DNA from: Clostridia bacterium
GTDB lineage: Bacteria; Bacillota; Clostridia; Oscillospirales; CAG-272
Reading direction: 5' to 3'
Length of the DNA stretch: 7,615 nt
Assembly: GCA_017382615.1 (NCBI GenBank)
Contig: JAFNZX010000084.1
Location: 1-7,615, forward strand
Shown piece after piece: positions 1 through 4,533 of the stretch (position 1 is the first letter of the stretch; each line of letters starts with the position of its first letter). The notes under the pieces were generated by a model. The model ran no database searches. It had not been told where the DNA came from and was given only the letters and a program-made list of their open reading frames with translations. The position numbers and the translations under genes are program-made.

Positions 1-184
1 AATCTAATTTTGATAAAAAATCTAAAATATATAGCGGCCAACCGATCACACCTACCAATTGCAGTATCCAGCAAATTGCGAATATCGCACACGCGACAGC
101 AAACAACACGATATCCTTTTTCTGCGCACGTATTTTCGGTTTTGTCACGTTTTCATTCGTCATCATCGTATTTTGCTCTTGCAT
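1..184 (-). CDS. Small membrane protein, paralogue of the 148-aa protein upstream (3' end missing)
   Basis: Only the first 61 codons are inside the window; the gene runs off the left edge. The ATG at 184 has an AGGAAG ribosome site about 8 bases upstream. The protein begins MQEQN, has a polar segment to about residue 20 ending in KPKIRAQKK, then a hydrophobic stretch (IVLFAVACAIFAICWILQLV, residues 24-43) and more hydrophobic residues to the edge. This opening closely matches the 148-aa protein at 400-846, which starts MQDQN and has KPRIRAQKK followed by TVLFIIACAILVI, so the two are tandem paralogues (seen directly). The conserved basic RAQKK just before the first helix suggests a cytoplasmic N terminus by the positive-inside rule (inference). 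I do not recognise a named family and assign no function. It lies downstream of the sigma/VWA block in the same direction and may share its transcript. Confidence 0.8.
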   Translation of the reverse strand, partial: MQEQNTMMTNENVTKPKIRAQKKDIVLFAVACAIFAICWILQLVGVIGWPLYILDFLSKLD

Positions 185-188
185 TAGG

Positions 189-290
189 TCACTTCCTTTC
201 ATTTATATTTGTGTTTTCATCAAAGATCGGTAAAAACAGCCATATCAGCACGAATGGCACAACGGGTACGAGAATGATCACTGCCCCTAC
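189..290 (-). pseudogene. Probable remnant: C-terminal end of a hydrophobic protein
   Basis: On the minus strand a reading frame ends with TGA at 191-189, just before the ATG of the next gene. It encodes one clear membrane helix (VGAVIILVPVVPFVLIWLFL) followed by a polar tail, PIFDENTNINERK. The frame is open only up to a TGA at 341-339 and has no credible start; the GTG at 281 lacks a ribosome site. The upstream part of the open frame runs through the palindromic unit at 285-331 and does not look like protein. The simplest reading is the surviving 3' end of a small membrane protein gene, perhaps a third member of the flanking family, whose 5' part was lost or replaced when the palindrome arrived. 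Chance hydrophobic reading of AT-rich DNA is possible. Confidence 0.3.
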
Positions 291-331
291 AGCGGTTTGT
301 TTTGTAGGGACAGGCGTCCTCGACTGTCCGC
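285..331. repeat. Intergenic palindromic unit (GTAGGG...CCGC type), copy A
   Basis: The core at 304-331 begins GTAGGG, carries inverted arms GGACAG (308-313) and CTGTCC (324-329), and ends CCGC. Just to its left, CCCTACA (285-291) can pair with TGTAGGG (303-309), so two alternative stems share the GTAGGG sequence. A second unit with the same ends, on the opposite strand, lies at 867-903. Two intergenic copies with shared ends but different inner stems suggest a small dispersed palindrome family; genome-wide copy number is not visible here. Confidence 0.45.
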
Positions 332-399
332 TGCTTCGTCAAAAACAGCAAGGGGTAGCTCATATAAAAGTTCAACGGTCACGCGTTCCATACTTTTCC

Positions 400-846
400 T
401 TACAACAATTTCGAAATCAGCGAAACGACCGCGACCGCAAGCACGAACAAGACGTTGCTCCCTGCCATAAACGTATACAAGCAGAACAGCAACAGCGATA
501 TCACCCACATCCAAAGCGGCTTATCCTTTTTGCGAAACGTCAGAATACCGGACGGGATCATGCCCGCTATCCAAAACACGGTGCAGATCAGCCACATCAC
601 CCCGGGCACCGCAAGCACCATCAGATAGGAAAACACGAGCAACAATGCCGCCAAGCCCGGCAGCTCCGACTCGGAAGGATCCATACCGGATAATTCATTC
701 AGAAATCCCCACACCACCGCGACCGTTCCCACAACGAACGCCAGCAAACCGATCACTAAGATCGCACAAGCAATGATAAACAGCACGGTATGCTTTTTCT
801 GTGCGCGTATTCTCGGCTTTTTTACGGGACTATTTTGATCTTGCAT
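400..846 (-). CDS. 148-aa polytopic membrane protein of unknown function
   Basis: The ATG at 846 follows an AAAAGGGG ribosome site; stop TAA at 402-400. The protein has a short basic cytoplasmic-type N terminus (residues 1-19, with KKPRIRAQKKH). Long hydrophobic stretches follow at about 20-49, 64-97 and 111-127/131-148, giving roughly four membrane helices. A polar, acidic loop lies at 50-62 (NELSGMDPSESEL) and a basic loop, FRKKDK, at 104-109. No catalytic motif is visible and I do not recognise the family. Its N-terminal 32 residues are strongly similar to the gene starting at 184, so this is one of a tandem pair. It lies 62 bases after the VWA lipoprotein in the same orientation with no T-tract terminator between them, so co-transcription with the sigma block is plausible (inference). 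A role in envelope stress could be guessed only from context. Confidence 0.85.
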   Translation of the reverse strand: MQDQNSPVKKPRIRAQKKHTVLFIIACAILVIGLLAFVVGTVAVVWGFLNELSGMDPSESELPGLAALLLVFSYLMVLAVPGVMWLICTVFWIAGMIPSGILTFRKKDKPLWMWVISLLLFCLYTFMAGSNVLFVLAVAVVSLISKLL

Positions 847-866
847 AATATACCCCTTTTCTTTCT

Positions 867-903
867 GCGGGAGTTGTTTGCAAGCAAACGTCCCCCGCCC
901 TAC
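867..903. repeat. Intergenic palindromic unit (GTAGGG...CCGC type), copy B
   Basis: Read on the minus strand, the unit starts GTAGGG (903-898), ends CCGC (870-867) and has a central perfect hairpin: GTTTGC (876-881), AA, GCAAAC (884-889). Outer G/C-rich segments (GCGGG at 867-871 with CCCGC at 894-898) extend the fold with an internal loop. It fills most of the gap between the VWA lipoprotein gene and the 148-aa membrane protein gene. No T tract follows on the minus strand, so it is not a standard terminator for the VWA gene; it could act as an mRNA processing or stabilising stem. Its ends match copy A at 304-331. Confidence 0.45.
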
Positions 904-908
904 GTTTT

Positions 909-2411
909 TTATCGGCTTCCTTGCAGCTCTCTGATCAGCTGCTCAAATTCGGCTTGGTAGAAATCCTTTTCGGTCATATCGCCAAGCAGAGCAAGCACGT
1001 TTTCAAGAGAGGCATTGCCCTTATAACGGCTGTTATGCAAAAGCATTGCCGTTTCAATGATGGCTGCGGCAAACAGCGCGTCGTCATTCAAGGAATCCTT
1101 GACGCTCTCGCCGCCAATGCCGTACTCGCGCAGCACGCTCTCGCTCTCGCCGGGGTTCTTCCAGCGCACGGCAAGCGTTGCGTAGCCTGCTTCGGGGTAG
1201 ACCTTGTTATCGGTCATGGTAATTTCATAGCACACGGTCAGGGTGTGTCCTGCTCCAACCTCGCCTGCGTCCTTGGAATCGTCCTCAAAATCCTCGTCGT
1301 TGAGTCTGCGGTTTTCATAGCCGATCAAGCGGTACTGTTCCACGTAAGCAGGGTCGAAGGTGATTTGCAGCTTGACGTCGTTTGCCACGGTAGTCAGCGT
1401 GGAGCACAGCTCGCTGCCGAAAATCTTTTCAGCCTCGACCTCACCGTCGATATAGTAGTACACGCCGTTGCCGTGGTCGGCAAGGGTTTCCATGTTATCG
1501 TCACGGAAATTGCCGCTGCCAAAGCCAAGAACCGACAGATAAATGCCGCCGTTTCTCTTTTCCTCCACGAACGCCTTGAGCTGCTGGGGATCGCGGATGC
1601 CTACGTTGAGGTCACCGTCCGACGCCATGATGATGCGGTTATTGCCGCCCTCAATATAGCAGGAGCGTGCGATCTCATAAGCCTTTTGCAAGCCTGCCTG
1701 CCCGTTGGTAGAACCGCCTGCCTGCAGATTGTTGATGGCGTGCATGATCTCTTCATACTGATTACCGGGGCAAGCCTCCAGCACCACTCTTTCCCCTGCC
1801 GCGTAGGTCACGATAGACACGCGGTCGTTGGCAGTCAGATTGGATACCAGATAAGAGAAGGTCTTTTGCAACAGGGGCAGCTTATCGCTCGAATTCATCG
1901 AGCCGGACACGTCCACCAAGAACACCAGGTTGTTGCCCGTGGGGGCTGCTGCGTCTGTTGCCTTGAGCCCTAACATCAAAAGGCGGTTGTCTGCATTCCA
2001 GGGGCAAGGCACGATCTGCGCACTCACGCCGAACAGCTCTCCCTCTGCGGGCTCTTGGTAATCGTAGTCAAAATAGTTGAGCATTTCTTCGGTGCGGATG
2101 TTGCCGCCCACGTAGTCCTGCGTCATCTGCGACCACTTGTATCCCAATTGCACGTGCTTGCGGAACAGCGTATAAGACGCGGTGTCCACGTCTGCGGAAA
2201 AGGTAGAGATCGCATCCTGCTGTGCCTTGACGAAGGGCGTTTCGATCACGCCGCTTTGCGAATTGGGAGAAATGATACCGTTTTCCTCGGGATAATAGGG
2301 GCTTGCAAAATTCATGCCGGGTGCTTCTGGGGCATCGCAAGCGGCAAATACAGCTACGCTCATGGCGAGCACGAGTAAAATTCCTGTCAGTTTGGTTGCA
2401 AATCGTTTCAT
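909..2411 (-). CDS. yfbK: VWA-domain lipoprotein, YfbK family
   Basis: The ATG at 2411 has a GGAGG site at 2421-2417 and gives a 500-aa protein; a start 30 bases upstream lacks a comparable site. Residues 1-25 form a lipoprotein signal (MKRFATK, hydrophobic core, FAAC with Cys25). Residues about 68-118 match the vWF_A N-terminal domain (PF12450): ISTFSADVDTASY and RTEEMLNYFDYDY. The VWA domain spans about 160-340 with a complete metal-ion site: DVSGSM at 167-172, Thr235 in GGSTN and Asp265 in ASDGDLN. From about 345 the C-terminal domain is DUF3520/YfbK_C-like, with FDPAYVEQYRLIGYENR (352-368) and a later DAGEVGAGH. The order matches Escherichia coli YfbK. VWA sites bind Mg2+/Mn2+ and mediate protein contacts; the partner is unknown. 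It should sit on the outer face of the membrane. Position after a sigma and an anti-sigma gene implies a place in an envelope response regulon (inference). Confidence 0.93.
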   Translation of the reverse strand: MKRFATKLTGILLVLAMSVAVFAACDAPEAPGMNFASPYYPEENGIISPNSQSGVIETPFVKAQQDAISTFSADVDTASYTLFRKHVQLGYKWSQMTQDYVGGNIRTEEMLNYFDYDYQEPAEGELFGVSAQIVPCPWNADNRLLMLGLKATDAAAPTGNNLVFLVDVSGSMNSSDKLPLLQKTFSYLVSNLTANDRVSIVTYAAGERVVLEACPGNQYEEIMHAINNLQAGGSTNGQAGLQKAYEIARSCYIEGGNNRIIMASDGDLNVGIRDPQQLKAFVEEKRNGGIYLSVLGFGSGNFRDDNMETLADHGNGVYYYIDGEVEAEKIFGSELCSTLTTVANDVKLQITFDPAYVEQYRLIGYENRRLNDEDFEDDSKDAGEVGAGHTLTVCYEITMTDNKVYPEAGYATLAVRWKNPGESESVLREYGIGGESVKDSLNDDALFAAAIIETAMLLHNSRYKGNASLENVLALLGDMTEKDFYQAEFEQLIRELQGSR

Positions 2412-2458
2412 ATTAACCTCCATAAATTGATGTATGGACAAAAGAGGTTTGCATCGGA

Positions 2459-3076
2459 TTACGTTTCAATATAAGCTGCAATCCGTTCGGCAAGGGCGTC
2501 GCCAAGCTCCAGCTCGGGGTCATAATCGAACACCTCGCCGTGCCCTGTATTGCCTGCCGTATTTTTGAGGTAAGGAGAAACTACCACACCGTCACCAAAG
2601 CTCAGCCAGATCTGATACTTGGGTGCTTGGCTCTGCTCGGTGAATTCGGTTCTGTTTTTGCTTTGCATCATCAAGATCAGCTGCTCGCACTCGGACGTGG
2701 ACAGCGAAACGGTATAGTACGCGTCGCTTCCCTGTTCGCTAAAGATCAGCATGGGTTGATGGAACAGCATGGGTTCCACTTCATCCGCCGAGTACGGTGT
2801 GCGCTTTTGCTGCGCCTCTTGCATTGCCAGCTCCATTTGCTCCATGGGTGCGGGAGGTGTGGGCTCTTCCCCCTCTCCCAGAATACCGACAAGCACGCCA
2901 ATGGTCACGCTTGCGGCAATGGTGCAAAGCAGCAGCGCACCAACCAACGTCAACGCCGCCGCGATCAGTAACGCGCGCCATGCGGGAGCACTCCTTCTTG
3001 CGCGGTATGCCGCAGCTTGTTGCAAATACCGCTCGTCCACGCCGCCGATCTCTTCGTATAGTCTGCGCCCGTTCAT
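2459..3076 (-). CDS. Single-pass membrane protein, putative anti-sigma factor
   Basis: The ATG at 3076 overlaps the sigma gene stop as ATGA and has AAAGGAGG upstream, so translation is coupled; the protein is 205 aa. The frame is open further upstream to 3316, but that part overlaps the sigma gene and is a shadow. Residues 1-34 are a charged cytoplasmic segment (MNGRRLYEEIGGVDERYLQQ); this LYE.I..VD..Y opening is typical of the small membrane regulators paired with ECF factors in Clostridia (recollection of the family, not a search). Residues about 35-66 form one long hydrophobic helix. Residues 67-205 are outside, beginning with an acidic Pro-rich linker (GEGEEPTPPAP). No HxxxCxxC zinc anti-sigma motif is present. 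The anti-sigma role follows from topology plus gene position. The outer domain has no motif I recognise. Confidence 0.8.
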   Translation of the reverse strand: MNGRRLYEEIGGVDERYLQQAAAYRARRSAPAWRALLIAAALTLVGALLLCTIAASVTIGVLVGILGEGEEPTPPAPMEQMELAMQEAQQKRTPYSADEVEPMLFHQPMLIFSEQGSDAYYTVSLSTSECEQLILMMQSKNRTEFTEQSQAPKYQIWLSFGDGVVVSPYLKNTAGNTGHGEVFDYDPELELGDALAERIAAYIET

Positions 3077-3621
3077 ACGCCCGCCTCCTTTAACTTTGCC
3101 GCCAGCTGTCCGCGCAGGCGGAACAGAATGCTTTTGACCTTGCCCTCGCCCATCTGCATGCGCTCTGCGATCTCGGCTATGGAATCGGTATAAAAATACC
3201 TGCGCAGAAAGATGACGCGCTTTTGCTCGTCCAGGCTTTCCAAAAAGCTGTCGAGCGTTTCGCGCAAGCACCCCTGCTCGTACTCCTCTTCGGGCGTGTT
3301 GTAATCGGTCAAGCACCCTTCCAGTTCCTCAAACACCACCTGCACGCCCTGCCTTTTGGCTGCGTGGTTGCGGTCGTAGCGGTTAAGCGAAATGTTGCGA
3401 ATGATTTTTGCCATGTACCCTCCTAAATACGTAGGACGGTTCTCCGGCATGGAATTCCACGCAGCCAGGTAAGCGTCGTTGACGCATTCCTCGGCATCCT
3501 CGTGCGAGCCCACGATGGATTTGGACGTGGCGTGCATCATGCCGCCATACTTGACCGAGGTCTGCGTAATGGCTTCTTCATCCCGCGCCCAGTACAATTC
3601 TACGATTTTTTTGTCTTCCAT
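3073..3621 (-). CDS. ECF-type RNA polymerase sigma factor
   Basis: 182 aa, normal length for a minimal two-domain group 4 sigma factor. The ATG at 3621 follows GAGGTGA. Region 2 spans about residues 10-90, with the core-binding segment around SHEDAEECVNDAYLAAWNSM (39-58) and the -10-reading helix LGGYMAKIIRNISLNRYDRN (66-85). Region 4 spans about 122-178 with a helix-turn-helix, DSIAEIAERMQMGEGKVKSI, preceded by EQKRVIFLRRYFY. The spacer between them (about 91-120) is acidic, as usual in this class. It should recruit RNA polymerase to an envelope-related regulon and be held by the membrane protein encoded next. The candidate ECF promoter at 3678-3652 in front of it implies autoregulation. The subfamily cannot be fixed without a profile search. 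Confidence 0.95.
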   Translation of the reverse strand: MEDKKIVELYWARDEEAITQTSVKYGGMMHATSKSIVGSHEDAEECVNDAYLAAWNSMPENRPTYLGGYMAKIIRNISLNRYDRNHAAKRQGVQVVFEELEGCLTDYNTPEEEYEQGCLRETLDSFLESLDEQKRVIFLRRYFYTDSIAEIAERMQMGEGKVKSILFRLRGQLAAKLKEAGV

Positions 3622-3651
3622 ACTCTCACCTCTTTTTGTCCTTCACCTATC

Positions 3652-3678
3652 AAGACAGGATTTTTTGCAAATGGTTTC
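3652..3678 (-). promoter_or_regulatory. Candidate ECF-sigma promoter of the sigma/anti-sigma/VWA operon
   Basis: On the minus strand GAAACC (3678-3673, within GTGAAACC) is followed after 15 bases by TGTCTT (3657-3652). This resembles the AAC-containing -35 and GTC-containing -10 elements of many ECF promoters. Transcription would begin near 3645, leaving a leader of about 25 bases that contains the GAGGTGA ribosome site. No good TTGACA/TATAAT pair was seen here, which supports ECF control and autoregulation (inference). Confidence 0.6.
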
Positions 3679-3688
3679 ACTTTTTTGA

Positions 3689-3706
3689 AAAATTTTTATA
3701 AAAAAT
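3689..3706. repeat. 18-bp AT-rich repeat upstream of the ECF promoter (copy 1 of 2)
   Basis: The plus-strand sequence AAAATTTTTATAAAAAAT is identical to 6318-6335 and contains the perfect palindrome TTTTTATAAAAA. On the minus strand it ends 10 bases upstream of the -35 GAAACC. The second copy ends 11 bases upstream of the secG -35. Position and composition fit an UP element contacted by the RNA polymerase alpha subunit. It also overlaps the T-rich tail of the terminator at 3693-3728, so it may serve both purposes. Confidence 0.45.
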
Positions 3707-3728
3707 TGAAATTTGCCTTGCAAATTTC
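3693..3728 (-). terminator. Probable intrinsic terminator after the hairpin array
   Basis: A perfect 9-bp stem, GAAATTTGC (3708-3716) with GCAAATTTC (3720-3728) and a 3-base loop, is followed on the minus strand by AATTTTTTA and further A/T. It would stop leftward transcripts coming from the amidase gene through the hairpin array, just before the ECF promoter. The stem is AT-rich, so termination may be partial. Confidence 0.55.
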
Positions 3729-3737
3729 TACCGCAAC

Positions 3738-3853
3738 ATTCCGCAGTATGCGGAATATATCACTCGCGCAAAGCGCGAATATCACTCGCACGAAGTGCGA
3801 ATATCACGCTTCGGCATTTCCGAAGCATATCACTGCGACTCCGGCGGAGTCGC
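3738..3853. repeat. Tandem hairpin array with conserved ATATCAC(T) linkers
   Basis: Five perfect stem-loops follow each other: ATTCCGCA/TGCGGAAT, loop GTA (3738-3756); TCGCGC/GCGCGA, loop AAA (3764-3778); TCGCAC/GTGCGA, loop GAA (3786-3800); GCTTCGG/CCGAAGC, loop CATTT (3808-3826); GCGACTCC/GGAGTCGC, loop GGC (3835-3853). Each neighbouring pair is joined by ATATCAC or ATATCACT (3757-3764, 3779-3786, 3801-3807, 3827-3834), whose final T may join the next stem. The second and third stems differ by a G-C to A-T change on both arms, a compensatory substitution. What is conserved is therefore structure plus linker, not stem sequence. The last hairpin is inside the amidase coding region. The array lies in the 3' untranslated region of that gene. 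Function unknown. Confidence 0.9.
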
Positions 3854-4444
3854 TCTGTCCGCCGGCGGCGTGACGCCTTCGCCCGAAAGCGCAATGCCCT
3901 CCAAGAGATCAAAATAGCAAGTATCTTCCTCCACCTCCACGCGCACGCCCTCGATGCGGATAAATCGCTGTGAGGCGGCGTTTACGTACGAGGACAGCCG
4001 TCTGTCCAGCGCGTCGTCCGAGTGCGCAGCAATCAAAATTTCGCCTCCGCGCACCTCGGTCACAATCAGCGTGTGGTAAAAATCCCCCTCGCCGTCCGCC
4101 AGCTGCACCACGTCACCGGGGGTGATTTCCGCCCTGCCAACCTCTCTGCCGTAGGGACCCGTGCCGCCGTTCTCCATGGCAAATGCGGGCGCGCCCGTGA
4201 TAAAATCGTAAAATGACTCCACGCTGCTCCACGCGGGAGCACGGTCGGTGGGGGACACGTAATACCACCCGAACGTGGGCGTAAAATTCATCTCGCAGCT
4301 GCCCGCCAGCACGCATTGCGACACAAAGCTGGTGCAATCCCCTCCGTATCCCGTGAAATTCACAAACAGCGGATTGCGCGAGCGCGCCCAACGGCGCGCG
4401 TATTCGACCGCGCGTGTGCGGTCGTAGGGCTTGTAAAGTAACAT
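3830..4444 (-). CDS. Amidase-domain (PF12671-type, papain-like) protein
   Basis: The ATG at 4444 follows AAAGGAGG; 204 aa. Residues about 5-165 match the putative amidase domain family: YDRTRAVEYARRWARSRNP, then GGDCTSFVSQC with likely nucleophile Cys37, MNFTPTFGWYY (52-62), GDVVQLADG (110-118) and DFYHTLIVT with likely catalytic His124, then AAHSDDALDRRLSSY (139-153) and a final FIRIEGV. The fold belongs to the NlpC/P60-papain group; the substrate is probably a peptide or amide bond, possibly in the cell wall, but this is not proven. There is no signal peptide, so it is either cytoplasmic or exported without a classical leader. The tail from about 170 to 204 is poorly conserved in appearance; its last residues (ATPPESQ) are encoded by a hairpin of the adjacent array, and the TGA stop (3832-3830) is in an array linker. 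Confidence 0.9.
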   Translation of the reverse strand: MLLYKPYDRTRAVEYARRWARSRNPLFVNFTGYGGDCTSFVSQCVLAGSCEMNFTPTFGWYYVSPTDRAPAWSSVESFYDFITGAPAFAMENGGTGPYGREVGRAEITPGDVVQLADGEGDFYHTLIVTEVRGGEILIAAHSDDALDRRLSSYVNAASQRFIRIEGVRVEVEEDTCYFDLLEGIALSGEGVTPPADRATPPESQ

Positions 4445-4449
4445 TCTAT

Positions 4450-4487
4450 CGCCTCCTTTTCTCCTTTATCATATGAGAAAGGAGGCG
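4450..4487 (-). promoter_or_regulatory. SD-sequestering hairpin in the amidase gene leader
   Basis: On the minus strand CGCCTCCTTTCTC (4487-4475) can pair with GAGAAAAGGAGGCG (4463-4450), leaving one bulged A and an 11-base loop. The second arm contains the whole AAAGGAGG ribosome site of the amidase gene, 5 bases before its ATG. The first arm lies directly after the T tract of the upstream terminator. Read-through RNA from the carboxypeptidase gene would thus carry a hidden ribosome site. A weak -10-like TATGAT (4473-4468) inside the loop would start RNA after the first arm and leave the site free; no matching -35 was found, so that promoter is speculative. Confidence 0.6.
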
Positions 4488-4525
4488 AAAAAGACACGGA
4501 CTGCCCCCATGTGCGGCAGTCCGTG
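4488..4525 (-). terminator. Intrinsic terminator of the carboxypeptidase gene
   Basis: An 11-bp perfect stem, CACGGACTGCC (4495-4505) with GGCAGTCCGTG (4515-4525), has a 9-base loop and is followed on the minus strand by TCTTTTT (4494-4488). It begins 8 bases after the TAA of the carboxypeptidase gene. This is a textbook Rho-independent terminator for leftward transcription, which makes the expression of the amidase gene only 44 bases further on a real question. Confidence 0.85.
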
Positions 4526-4533
4526 CAATATAG

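Noticed and set aside
287..391. 34-codon minus-strand frame starting MERVTVELLYELPL
   Set aside because: It has an ATG and a loose AAGGA site, but its second half is the translated palindromic unit and the composition gives no support; probably chance.
921..1973. Long plus-strand open frame (350 codons) opposite the VWA gene
   Set aside because: It is antisense to a confidently identified YfbK-family gene, lacks a ribosome site and encodes no recognisable domain; long antisense frames are expected in codon-biased DNA.
3077..3316. N-terminal extension of the anti-sigma frame
   Set aside because: It lies entirely inside the sigma gene. The ATG at 3076 has AAAGGAGG and an ATGA overlap, and the extended sequence looks like out-of-frame reading.
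3073..3621. Two-component or phage regulator instead of a sigma factor
   Set aside because: Both sigma region 2 and region 4 are clearly present with correct spacing and length.
3738..3853. CRISPR array
   Set aside because: The repeated part is only 7-8 bases and the intervening parts are self-complementary hairpins, not unique spacers; no cas genes are nearby.
4445..4473. Confident promoter for the amidase gene
   Set aside because: TATGAT resembles a -10, but no -35 hexamer lies at 16-18 bases upstream, so it is mentioned only as a possibility.
4450..4525. Riboswitch or T-box upstream of the amidase gene
   Set aside because: The leader is too short for a known aptamer; only a terminator and an SD-covering stem are visible.
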